Below, in pieces: positions 34,602 to 42,229 of a DNA stretch of 64,000 nt. Under the pieces are notes generated by a model that was not told the origin of the DNA, ran no database searches, and saw only the letters and a list, made by a program, of their open reading frames with translations. Positions within the stretch are counted from its first letter, which is position 1. Each line of letters starts with the position of its first letter. The stretch is from CAWCWK01 sp963842125 (GTDB lineage Bacteria > Pseudomonadota > Alphaproteobacteria > Rhizobiales > CAWCWK01): NCBI GenBank assembly GCA_963842125.1, contig CAWJFE010000005.1:434001-498000 (forward strand). Direction: 5' to 3'. The position numbers and the translations under genes were made by a program.

Positions 34602-35057
34602 TCAGGCGCTCCCGACGTGGCGAAGAAGAAAGACGGTAGCGCCGGCAAACGCCATGAACGTCGCAACCGCTGCCAGGGATCGGCTTGAAAGCCGCGCCAG
34701 ACCGCACACACCGTGCCCCGACGTACAGCCGGAGCCGAGCGTCGTTCCGAAGCCGACGAGGAGCCCGGCGAGCGCCATTCCGAAGACATCGTCGGAGACG
34801 TTCTGCTCGACCGGACGGCCCAGCATCGCCATGAAAAGCGGCGCCGCGATCAGGCCCGCTACGAAGGCGACACGCCATGCGCCTTCGTCTCCCGATCGCG
34901 CAAGGCGGCCAAGCGCCGTGAGGGCGCCCGTGGAGATCCCCGCGATGCCTGCGATCCGGCCGAAGAGGACCATGACCATGACGGCCGAGACGCCGATGAG
35001 CGCGCCGCCCACAAGCGCCGACCAGGGCGTGAACTCGGTAACGACATAGGATGGCAC
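34602..35057 (-). CDS. YeeE/YedE-type membrane protein, N-terminal half
   Basis: A 151-residue inner-membrane protein with about four helices and the hallmark GSGCTSGHGVCGL, whose cysteine is thought to contact the sulfur substrate in the thiosulfate transporter YeeE. It is the first gene of the minus-strand operon and is divergent from the ArsR-type regulator with an 81-bp gap, so it is the likely target of that regulator. The exact substrate, such as thiosulfate or sulfide-derived sulfur, is not established by sequence. Confidence 0.85.
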   Translation of the reverse strand: MPSYVVTEFTPWSALVGGALIGVSAVMVMVLFGRIAGIAGISTGALTALGRLARSGDEGAWRVAFVAGLIAAPLFMAMLGRPVEQNVSDDVFGMALAGLLVGFGTTLGSGCTSGHGVCGLARLSSRSLAAVATFMAFAGATVFLLRHVGSA

Positions 35058-35138
35058 GCGTGTTCGTCCTTCAGGTTCGTCGGCGGCAGAGATCGGCGCG
35101 GGCTAGCGCCGGGCCGGGGGAGCCCTTAGATATACGGG

Positions 35139-35504
35139 ATGGCAGAATTAGACAACGCTAATATGGCGGACGCCTCGGCTGCGTTCACACGCCTGGAAGA
35201 GCGCGCCGACGACGTCGCGCGGCGCCTCGCCTTGGTCGCCAACGCCAAGCGGCTCCTCATACTTTGCTATCTGGCAAAGGCCGAGGCTGATGGGAGCCGA
35301 AGCGTACCGGATGTGTCCGTCGGCGAGTTGCAGCAGGCCGTCGGGCTCGGCCAGTCCGCCCTGTCGCAGCATCTGGCCCGGCTTCGGGCCGAGGACATGG
35401 TGAAGACGCGCCGCCAAGCGCAGACGATTCTCTACAGCCTTGGCGACGCGGAGACGCGGACCTTGATGAAAGCCCTCTACGACGCCTTTTGCGGCGACAT
35501 GTAA
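35139..35504 (+). CDS. ArsR-family regulator, BigR/SqrR-like persulfide sensor
   Basis: A 121-residue winged-helix repressor. The helix-turn-helix is VGLGQSALSQHLARLRAEDM. C43 (RLLILCYL) and C118 (YDAFCGDM) are the two cysteines that in BigR and SqrR form a disulfide or polysulfide link on exposure to reactive sulfur and release DNA. Their spacing is wider than in SqrR because of an insertion after the first cysteine. The start is uncertain: the inverted repeat ATTAG-N6-CTAAT (35147-35162) ends exactly before a second ATG at 35163, which would give 113 aa and leave the repeat as an upstream operator. Neither start has a clear ribosome site. Confidence 0.82.
   Translation: MAELDNANMADASAAFTRLEERADDVARRLALVANAKRLLILCYLAKAEADGSRSVPDVSVGELQQAVGLGQSALSQHLARLRAEDMVKTRRQAQTILYSLGDAETRTLMKALYDAFCGDM
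35147..35162. promoter_or_regulatory. Candidate operator of the ArsR/BigR-like regulator
   Basis: ATTAG (35147-35151) and CTAAT (35158-35162) form an inverted repeat with a 6-bp spacer, in an otherwise GC-rich region between the divergent regulator and YeeE-type genes. It abuts the alternative start codon at 35163. Confidence 0.4.
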
Positions 35505-35520
35505 CGGCCGTCCGGCTGAC

Positions 35521-36540
35521 TCAGGCAGGCGGCGGCGCCAAAGAGGCCCGGTGCACGATCGAGGTCTCGAAGACGATGCTCTGCGTTTCCTCCTCGCCGT
35601 CGATCATTGCCATCAGAAGGGCCGCGCTCGCCGTACCCATGCGGCGATGGGGTACGCGCACTGTGGTGATCGGCGGGGCGATAACGTCGGCGAGGTCGGT
35701 ATCGTCGAAGCCGGTGACGGAGAGTTGGTCGGGCACGGTCAGCCCGCGCTTCTGGGCGGCGCGAATGACGCCGGCGGCAAGCACGTCGTTACCGCAAACG
35801 ATAGCGGTCGGCGGATAGGGCGTGTCGATGAGATCGGCGAAGGCCCGTCCGGCATCCTCGAACGTATAGGCGCTTTCGCGTACGGTCAGATCGCCGAGCC
35901 CCGCTGCCGTCATCGCCTCGCGCGCGCCGACGACGCGGCAGGCTGCGCGGTCATTGTCGGCCGTGAGGCCGGCGACCATGGCAATGCGGGTGTGGCCGCT
36001 AGCGATGACGGCCTCCGTGATCGCCCGTGCCGCCTGAACGTTATCGAAGCCGACACTGCGATGGTCTTCGCCCGCCGTGTTCCAGGCGAGGAGATAGGGA
36101 ATGCGGCGTGCCTGGAGGAATTCGTAGATCTCCGGCGGGCGGCTCGTCCCGATAAGAAGAAGCCCGTCCACGCCCCTCGCGACGAGCGTTCTGATCTGGC
36201 GGACCTCCTCGGCGCTGTCATAGTCGGAGCTGGCGACGAGAAGCGTCGTGTCTCGCCGGGCCAGCTCGCTCTGGAAGGCTTGGAGTCCGAGGGCGAAGAT
36301 CGAGTTCTCGAGCGTCGGCACCACGGCGCCCACCGCGTTGGTGCGGCGCGAGGCCAAGGCCCTGGCACTCAGGTTCGGGACATAGCCGAGGTCCCGCACG
36401 GCCGCGAGCACGACGTCGCGCGTCTGCTCGCGCACGCTTTCCGGTGCGTTGAGGCAGCGCGACACGGTCGCCGTCGAGACCCCGGCGGCGCGGGCGACGT
36501 CATCAAGCTTGGGCGTTCGCCTGGCGGCCGACTGCGGCAT
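35521..36540 (-). CDS. LacI-family transcriptional repressor of the sulfonate operon
   Basis: A 339-residue LacI/GalR regulator: DNA-binding domain at residues 1-60 (TPKLDDVARAAGVSTATVSR), hinge, then a periplasmic-binding-protein-like sensor domain with NSIFALGLQAFQSELARRDT and ICGNDVLAAGVIRAAQKRG. I chose the ATG at 36540, after AAAGG; the longer frame has no domain. It is divergent from the TRAP/DHPS operon, and two LacI-type palindromes in between overlap that operon's promoter. The effector is probably DHPS, sulfolactate or a pathway intermediate (inference from context). It converges on the ArsR gene with 16 bp between. Confidence 0.88.
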   Translation of the reverse strand: MPQSAARRTPKLDDVARAAGVSTATVSRCLNAPESVREQTRDVVLAAVRDLGYVPNLSARALASRRTNAVGAVVPTLENSIFALGLQAFQSELARRDTTLLVASSDYDSAEEVRQIRTLVARGVDGLLLIGTSRPPEIYEFLQARRIPYLLAWNTAGEDHRSVGFDNVQAARAITEAVIASGHTRIAMVAGLTADNDRAACRVVGAREAMTAAGLGDLTVRESAYTFEDAGRAFADLIDTPYPPTAIVCGNDVLAAGVIRAAQKRGLTVPDQLSVTGFDDTDLADVIAPPITTVRVPHRRMGTASAALLMAMIDGEEETQSIVFETSIVHRASLAPPPA

Positions 36541-36631
36541 GGCGGCCTTTCCTGAGGGCTGCGGACAGACATGGGGTGCGCACGACCCCGTATCCCCTAT
36601 CGATATAGGCACGATCATCACACGATAGAAG

Positions 36632-36643
36632 AAAGCGCTTGCA
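36632..36643. promoter_or_regulatory. LacI-type operator 1
   Basis: AAAGCGCTTGCA-like sequence with the AAGCGCTT core at 36633-36640, overlapping the -35 hexamer of the predicted sulfonate operon promoter. Its core centre is 23 bp, about two helical turns, from operator 2. Confidence 0.6.
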
Positions 36644-36668
36644 AAGGTCTTCTGTAAGCGCTTACAAT
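36639..36668 (+). promoter_or_regulatory. Predicted sigma-70-type promoter of the TRAP/DHPS operon
   Basis: TTGCAA (36639-36644) and TACAAT (36663-36668) separated by 18 bp, followed 33 bp later by the first start codon at 36702. Both hexamers overlap LacI-type palindromes, as expected for repression by polymerase exclusion. Confidence 0.55.
36653..36666. promoter_or_regulatory. LacI-type operator 2
   Basis: TGTAAGCGCTTACA is a perfect 14-bp palindrome of the LacI/GalR type and overlaps the -10 hexamer. Confidence 0.7.
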
Positions 36669-36701
36669 AAGGTGCGACATCGGGTCTGGAAGGCGTTCGT
36701 G

Positions 36702-36938
36702 ATGGGTCGGATATTCGGGTGGGGCGCTCTCGTTCTGTTCCTGATCTTCTTCGGAAACGTGGCGGTCTCGGCCGCGACCCGTCAGCAGTCATTCTCGAAT
36801 GTCGTCGAACTCCTGCTGCTGCTGGGGGCCGTCGTGCTCTTCGTGGCGTGCATTCTCGTCAAGGAAGCCGCCGAAAAAGAGCGGCCCGCACTATCCGTTT
36901 CTGGAGGAAACACCGATGAAGACACAGGACACCTCTGA
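36702..36938 (+). CDS. Small two-helix membrane protein at the head of the TRAP/DHPS operon
   Basis: A 78-residue protein with two predicted transmembrane helices (about 5-24 and 34-54, FGWGALVLFLIFFGNVAVSA and VELLLLLGAVVLFVACILV) and a charged C-terminal tail. I do not recognise a family. It follows the LacI-controlled promoter directly and overlaps the start of dctP by 23 bp, so it should be co-expressed. It could be an accessory subunit of the transporter or a leader peptide that couples translation into dctP; neither is shown. GGAAGG precedes the ATG, and a GTG one codon upstream is an alternative start. Confidence 0.6.
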   Translation: MGRIFGWGALVLFLIFFGNVAVSAATRQQSFSNVVELLLLLGAVVLFVACILVKEAAEKERPALSVSGGNTDEDTGHL

Positions 36939-38074
36939 CAAGACGCAGATCGAGCGCCTCGAGCGTCGCTCTTTTCTGAAGCTGACGGGCGCTGGCGCGT
37001 TCACGACCGCCGTCGTCGCGGCTTCGGCTGGCACGCTGCTGTCCAGCGAAGCCGTCGCGCAGACCCGGCAGGAGGAAACGGCCCGCGAGGCCGCCGCCGA
37101 GCACGTCATGACGATCGCGACAGCCTATGTGCTCGGCGCCTCGCGCTCCTATCCGATCATGCAGCTGGACCTCAAGGAGAACATCCAGAACGCGACGAAC
37201 GGCAAGGTCTACGTCAAGCTCGCCCCCGGCGGACAGCTCGGCGCGGGCGGTGCGCTCGCGCAGGCCGTGCAGGGCGGCACGATCCAGGCCGCGCAGCACT
37301 CGTTGGCCAACTTCGCGCCCTTCGCCCCGGTGGTCGACCTGATCAACCTCCCCTATTTCTGCGGCTCCAATCAGCGCTTCACGAACCTCGTCGATTTCGG
37401 ACGTCTGGAAGGCCGAGGTCCACCCGAAGATCGAGGCTGCCGGCTTCAAGCCTCTGTCCTACATCAACATCGATCCGCGCGTCGTGGCCGTGCGCCGGGG
37501 CGGCGACGCCGTCATCACCCCGGGCGACCTCGCGGGCGTGAAGTTCCGCGTGCCGGGCTCGGAAATGCTTCAGCAGTATTACCGCATGGTCGGCGCCAAC
37601 CCGACGCCGGTCGCCTGGGGCGAGACGCCGTCGGCCATCAAGCAGGGCGTGGCCGATGCCCTCGATCCGTCGGTCGGCGCGCTCTACGTCTTCGGCTTCA
37701 CCGACATCCTGAGCCACGTGACCTTCACCCAGGCGGTGCCGGACAGCCAGGTCTATTCGGTCAATCTCGAATGGTTCAACGCGCTCCCAGCCGACGTGCA
37801 GGAAGGCGTGCTCTTCGCTGGTGAGATCACCCGCCAGCAGAACCTCGCCAAGGTGCCGGCCGCGCGCGCCTACGCCATGTCGGAGTTGGCCAAGGCGGGC
37901 GTCGAGTTCCACACGCTCACCGACGAGCAGCTCGCCGAGTGGAAGGAAGCCGGCGGATATCAGCGCTCGGAGTGGGATGCGTTCAAGACCGAGCTGGCCG
38001 GCTCGTTGGAGGACTTCGCGCGCCTTGAGGAGGCGGCCAACACCCAGAGCCGCTACTACGTCAACGACGCGTAG
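36916..38074 (+). pseudogene. dctP: TRAP transporter substrate-binding protein DctP, single-base frameshift
   Basis: Periplasmic receptor of a TRAP carboxylate/sulfonate transporter, here probably for DHPS. The N terminus has a twin-arginine-like signal (ERRSFLKLTGAGAF, hydrophobic to SEAVAQ). The first frame covers residues 1 to about 160, to SNQRFTNLVD, and the second continues with SDVWKAEVHPKIEAAGFKPL to the end. Deleting one T from the TTT at 37395-37397 joins them into a normal 385-aa protein. A one-base insertion, real or artefactual, is the only defect. GGAGG (36903-36907) precedes the ATG. Followed by an intercistronic hairpin, then dctQ and dctM. Confidence 0.88.
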
Positions 38075-38083
38075 TCGACGTCG

Positions 38084-38112
38084 AGGCGGACGGATCATCT
38101 CTCCGTCCGCCT
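38084..38112 (+). terminator. Intercistronic hairpin between dctP and dctQ
   Basis: AGGCGGACGG and CCGTCCGCCT form a perfect 10-bp stem with a 9-nt loop, 9 bp after the dctP stop. In TRAP operons such a structure often raises receptor mRNA over membrane-subunit mRNA by partial termination or 3'-end protection. Confidence 0.55.
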
Positions 38113-38187
38113 GTCTCGCCAGACGTCTCTTCCATCCGCCGGATCGGTCACCGCGCGTCAGCGCCGGCGTACAGCCGAGGTGCAGCC

Positions 38188-38703
38188 ATGCCTCCCATCT
38201 TGAGAGCAATCGACCGCAATGCGGAGCGATGGGCCTTGCTCGTCTTCTACGCGATGCTCGTCGGTACGATGTTCATTGAGGTCGTCCGCCGCGAGGTCTT
38301 TTCCTACTCCTCGATCTGGGGCGAGGAGATCGTCCGCTATTCGTTCATCTACCTGGCCTGGATCGGTGCCGCCGCCGCCGTGCGCGAGCGGGGGCACATC
38401 CGGATCGACGTGCTGATGAACTATGTGGGCCCACGCGTGAAGGCGCTGCTCTATATCTTCGGCGATATCGTCATGTTCGGCGTGGCGGCAATCGCCGTCT
38501 TCTGGTCGTTCGAGACGGCGCTTGTCTCGGCCAAGTTCGGTTCGGTCACCCATGGGCTGCGCATCAGCCAGGTGTGGTTCCTGATGGCGGTGCCGATCGG
38601 TTTTGCCCTCGTGATGCTGCGCCTCGTCCAATCCTTCCTGCGCGACGTCGCCGATCTTCGTAGCGGACGCCCCGTCTACGAAGGCGACAAGCTGTTCGAC
38701 TGA
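38188..38703 (+). CDS. dctQ: TRAP transporter small membrane subunit DctQ
   Basis: A 171-residue membrane protein with four predicted helices, the usual size and topology for DctQ. Recognisable segments are SSIWGEEIVRYSFIYLAWIG and AAVRERGHIRIDV, which are conserved in the family. It pairs with the large subunit to form the sodium-driven permease. A GAGG lies seven bases upstream of the ATG. The gene ends 11 bp before dctM. Nothing is unusual apart from the hairpin that separates it from dctP. Confidence 0.9.
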   Translation: MPPILRAIDRNAERWALLVFYAMLVGTMFIEVVRREVFSYSSIWGEEIVRYSFIYLAWIGAAAAVRERGHIRIDVLMNYVGPRVKALLYIFGDIVMFGVAAIAVFWSFETALVSAKFGSVTHGLRISQVWFLMAVPIGFALVMLRLVQSFLRDVADLRSGRPVYEGDKLFD

Positions 38704-38714
38704 AGGCCACCGCC

Positions 38715-40046
38715 ATGCTCTGGAACCAGCTCCAAGAACAGACCGTCACGCTCGGTTGGGACTTCTATGTTCCCGTTCTCCTCTTCGTTGCGCTCGTCGC
38801 CCTGGCCGTGCCGGTCTGGGCGGCGATCGGGGTCGCGGCGATCTCGATGCTCCTCATGTCGGGCGCGCTGCCGCTCAGCCTCGTCGGCGAGAGCCTCTTT
38901 CACGGGATCGACCATTTCGCGCTGACGGCGGTGCCGCTCTTCATCCTCACCGGCGACGTGCTGGTCCGCACCGGCCTCAGCCGCAAGTTCCTCAACGTGG
39001 CCGAGGCTCTCACCTGCTGGGCCAAGGGCGGCTTCGGCTCCGCCACCGTCCTGGTCTGCGGCATGTTCGCGGCCATCTCGGGCTCGGACGCTGCGGGCGC
39101 GGCCGCCGTCGGGCGCATGACGATCGACCGGCTGGTCGAGTCCGGTTACCCGCGCCCCTATGCCTGCGCGCTCGTCGCGGCAGGCGCCTGTACCGGCATT
39201 CTGATCCCGCCCTCCATCGCCTACATCATCATCGGCCTCGTGCTCGGCATCTCGGCCTCGACGCTCTTCCTGGCGGCCGTCATTCCCGGCATCTTGATCC
39301 TTCTCTCGATCCTTGCCACGAACATCGTGATGAACCGGCTGAACCTTTGGGAAGGCGGCGGCATCATGACGACGTCGGAATGGGCGGCCAACCTCTGGAC
39401 CACGCTCAAATCCGGCTGGTACGCCTTCATCGTGCCCGGCATCATCTTCTACGGCATCTTCTCGGGACGGCTCACGCCGACCGAGGCCGGCGCCGTGGCC
39501 GTCGTCGTCACCATCGCGATGGGCTTCCTCCTCGGTACGCTCAAGCTCGCCGACTTTCCCGCCATGCTGATCTCCTCGGCCAAGGTGAACGGCGTGATCC
39601 TGCCCATTATCGCCTTCTCGCTGCCGCTGGCGCAGGCGCTCGCCATCATGGGCGTGCCGCAGGGCTTCGTGGCTGCCGTAACGTCGCTGACGGACGATCC
39701 GACGCTGCTGATCCTCCTCATGGTCGGCATCCTGATCGCGGCCGGCTGCGTGATGGAGACGACGCCCAACATCGTCATTCTCGCGCCGATCCTCAAACCG
39801 CTCGCCGACAATATCGGCATGAACGAGATCCAGTTCTGCATCATGATGATCACCGCGCTCGGCGTCGGCTTCATCACGCCGCCGCTGGGGCTGAACCTCT
39901 TCGTGGTATCGGGCCTCACGGGCGAATCGATCCTCAAGATCGCTTACCGGGCCATCCCCTTCGTCGGCTTCATGCTCCTCGTGACCCTCCTGATCGCGCT
40001 CTATCCGCCGATTTCGACGGCCCTTCTGCCCGACATCTACAAATAG
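38715..40046 (+). CDS. dctM: TRAP transporter large permease subunit DctM
   Basis: A 443-residue integral membrane protein with about twelve helices, the transport channel of the TRAP system. Family segments include the VPLFILTGDVLVRTGLSRK region, GSDAAGAAAVGRMTIDRL, CTGILIPPSIAYIIIGLVLG and LGVGFITPPLGLNLFVVSGL. Frames running long distances through this gene on the other strand and in another plus frame are shadows. It is the third transporter gene, and the catabolic genes follow after 60 bp, so substrate specificity follows the pathway: DHPS or a related C3 sulfonate (inference). Confidence 0.92.
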   Translation: MLWNQLQEQTVTLGWDFYVPVLLFVALVALAVPVWAAIGVAAISMLLMSGALPLSLVGESLFHGIDHFALTAVPLFILTGDVLVRTGLSRKFLNVAEALTCWAKGGFGSATVLVCGMFAAISGSDAAGAAAVGRMTIDRLVESGYPRPYACALVAAGACTGILIPPSIAYIIIGLVLGISASTLFLAAVIPGILILLSILATNIVMNRLNLWEGGGIMTTSEWAANLWTTLKSGWYAFIVPGIIFYGIFSGRLTPTEAGAVAVVVTIAMGFLLGTLKLADFPAMLISSAKVNGVILPIIAFSLPLAQALAIMGVPQGFVAAVTSLTDDPTLLILLMVGILIAAGCVMETTPNIVILAPILKPLADNIGMNEIQFCIMMITALGVGFITPPLGLNLFVVSGLTGESILKIAYRAIPFVGFMLLVTLLIALYPPISTALLPDIYK

Positions 40047-40106
40047 CGTCCGCTTCTGCGCTCGCCGATCGATGCTTCCCTTCACCCTTCTTCCGGACGT
40101 CCACAC

Positions 40107-41489
40107 ATGAGCCAAGCTGCCACCACCCATGTCGGTGCCGGGGACGAGACGCGGACGGTACGCGTCGGCCTGCCCACCGGTGTCACGTTCCTCAAGCGCG
40201 CGGAGAAGACCGCGGCCACCGGCCAGGGCGACGTGCGCCATATCGTCGAGGACATGCTGGCCAAGATCGAGGCCGGCGGAGAGGCGACGGCCCGGGAATA
40301 TGCCGCCACGCTCGACAAGTTCGAGGGCGAGATCGTCGTCTCTCCCGAAGCGATCAAGGCCGCCTCCGCCCGGATCCCCGAGCGGCTGAAGGCCGACATC
40401 CGCTTCGCCCACGACAATGTGCGCCGCTTCGCCGAGGCGCAGATGGCGACGATCAGAGATGTCGATATCGAGATCGTGCCGGGCCTGCGCGCCGGCCAGA
40501 AGCACATCCCGTGCGAGGCGGCAGGCTGCTACGTGCCGGGCGGGCGCTACAGCCACATCGCCTCGGCCATCATGACGGTGACGACCGCCAAGGTCGCCGG
40601 TTGCGATCACATCACAGTCTGCTCCCCGCCACGCCCGGACGGCATCCACCCCGCCATTCTCTACACGGCCGATCTCTGCGGTGCCGACACCGTTCTCAAT
40701 CTCGGCGGCGTGCAGGGTGTGGCCGCGATGACCTACGGCCTCTTCGGGGTCCCGCAGGCCAACATTCTCGTCGGGCCGGGCAATCAGTTCGTCGCCGAGG
40801 CCAAGCGGATCCTCTTCGGACGCGTCGGCATCGACATGTTCGCCGGCCCGACCGACAGCCTCATCCTCGCCGACGAGACGGCCGACCCGGAAATCGTCGC
40901 CGCCGACCTCGTCGGCCAGGCCGAGCACGGCTACAACTCGCCCGTCTGGCTCGCCACCACGCATCGCCCGCTGGCCGAGGCCGTGATGGCCCGCGTGCCG
41001 GAGCTGATCGCGGCTCTGCCCGAGCTGAATGGCAAGAACGCCGAGGCGGCGTGGCGCGACTATGCCGAGGTAATGGTCTGCGACACGCGCGAGACGGTGG
41101 CAGCACTCTCCGACAGCATAGCGCCCGAGCATCTGCATGTGCAGGCCGCCGATCTCGACTGGTGGCGCGCGCGGCTCAAGTGCTACGGCTCGCTCTTCCT
41201 CGGCGAAGAGACGACGGTGGCCTTCGGCGACAAGGCATCGGGCCCCAATCACGTTCTCCCGACATCGGGCGCGGCGCGCTATACGGGCGGGCTTTCGGTC
41301 CACAAGTACATGAAGCTCGTTACCTGGCAGCAGGGCACGCGGGACGGTGTCAAACCCGTCGCCGAGGCCACGGCCCGCATCTCGCGGCTCGAAGGCATGG
41401 AAGCGCATGCCCGCACGGCCGACATCCGGCTCGCCAAGTATTTCCCCGACGAGACCTTCGATCTCGCCGGAGCCGTCGACCCGGCATGA
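40107..41489 (+). CDS. hpsN: Sulfopropanediol 3-dehydrogenase HpsN-like (HisD family)
   Basis: Expected to oxidise (R)-2,3-dihydroxypropane-1-sulfonate to (R)-sulfolactate in two NAD-dependent steps. The 460-aa protein has the HisD fold with zinc ligands Q271, H274 (QAEHGYNSP), D375 and H434, the acid-base pair E341-H342, and CYVPGGRYSH and VGPGNQFVAEAK. The N terminus (VTFLKRAEKTAA) and the gene company (TRAP transporter, SDR, zinc ADH, suyA, suyB) identify it as HpsN rather than histidinol dehydrogenase. It overlaps the SDR gene by ATGA. The symbol rests on family and context; the enzyme has not been tested. Confidence 0.85.
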   Translation: MSQAATTHVGAGDETRTVRVGLPTGVTFLKRAEKTAATGQGDVRHIVEDMLAKIEAGGEATAREYAATLDKFEGEIVVSPEAIKAASARIPERLKADIRFAHDNVRRFAEAQMATIRDVDIEIVPGLRAGQKHIPCEAAGCYVPGGRYSHIASAIMTVTTAKVAGCDHITVCSPPRPDGIHPAILYTADLCGADTVLNLGGVQGVAAMTYGLFGVPQANILVGPGNQFVAEAKRILFGRVGIDMFAGPTDSLILADETADPEIVAADLVGQAEHGYNSPVWLATTHRPLAEAVMARVPELIAALPELNGKNAEAAWRDYAEVMVCDTRETVAALSDSIAPEHLHVQAADLDWWRARLKCYGSLFLGEETTVAFGDKASGPNHVLPTSGAARYTGGLSVHKYMKLVTWQQGTRDGVKPVAEATARISRLEGMEAHARTADIRLAKYFPDETFDLAGAVDPA

Positions 41490-42229
41490 CGCATCCGGCC
41501 GACCTCTTCACGCTCGAAGGGCGCATCGCCTGTGTGACCGGCGCGAGTTCCGGCATCGGGCGCACCCTCGCTCAAGGCTTTCTCGATGCCGGCGCGAAGG
41601 TGGTCGGCGTGTCGCGCCGTGGGGCAGGGCTGGCGGGGGAGGGGTATGCGGATGTGGAGGCCGATCTCGGACAGCTCGACGCCATACCAAGCATCGCCGC
41701 GCGCATCGCCGAGCCCTTCGGAGGGCCGGACATCCTCGTCAATGCGGCCGGGCTCAACACGCGAGAGGCTGCCGATGCGGTGACGCTCGACGGTTGGTCA
41801 CGCACGCTCGACCTCAATCTGTCGGCGCCCTTCTTCCTCGCCCAGGCTCTCCTGCCGGCCATGGCTGAGAGGGGCTGGGGTCGCATCCTCAACATTGCCT
41901 CCCTGCAGAGCGAGCGCGCCTTCCCGAATGGCATCGCCTACGGTGCGAGCAAGGGCGGCGTCGCGCAGATGACGCGGGCCATGGCCGAAGCGTGGTCGGC
42001 GCGTGGCGTCACCGTCAACGCGCTCGCACCAGGCTTCTTCCCGACCGAACTCACGGGCCCCGTCTTTGCCGACGACGCACTCGCCGCGCGCAACGCGGCC
42101 CAGACCTGCATCGGCCGAAACGGCGAATTGGCCGATCTCGTCGGCCCCGCCCTCTTCCTCTCCACCCTGGCCTCGGGCTACGTGACGGGCCAGATACTCT
42201 ACGTCGACGGAGGGTTCACCGCGAAATGA
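41486..42229 (+). CDS. Short-chain dehydrogenase, HpsO/HpsP-type DHPS dehydrogenase candidate
   Basis: A 247-residue classical SDR. Cofactor motif TGASSGIGRTL at about 18-28, NAAG, and the catalytic set Ser in NIASLQ with Y152 and K156 (YGASK). It is translationally coupled on both sides (ATGA with hpsN and with the zinc ADH). In the Cupriavidus DHPS pathway two dehydrogenases, HpsO and HpsP, interconvert (S)- and (R)-DHPS through a 2-keto intermediate; an SDR plus an ADH in this position fit that pair. Which of the two it corresponds to I cannot say. A role with sulfolactaldehyde is the main alternative. Confidence 0.8.
   Translation: MTHPADLFTLEGRIACVTGASSGIGRTLAQGFLDAGAKVVGVSRRGAGLAGEGYADVEADLGQLDAIPSIAARIAEPFGGPDILVNAAGLNTREAADAVTLDGWSRTLDLNLSAPFFLAQALLPAMAERGWGRILNIASLQSERAFPNGIAYGASKGGVAQMTRAMAEAWSARGVTVNALAPGFFPTELTGPVFADDALAARNAAQTCIGRNGELADLVGPALFLSTLASGYVTGQILYVDGGFTAK

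Noticed and set aside
38676..41408. A 910-codon minus-strand frame opposite dctM and hpsN
   Set aside because: Antisense shadow of GC-rich genes; no recognisable domain, while the plus strand encodes complete families.
38756..42229. A 1157-codon plus-strand frame through dctM and hpsN
   Set aside because: Only its last part, the SDR, is a real gene. The rest is an out-of-frame reading of dctM and hpsN with arginine- and histidine-rich composition and no domain.
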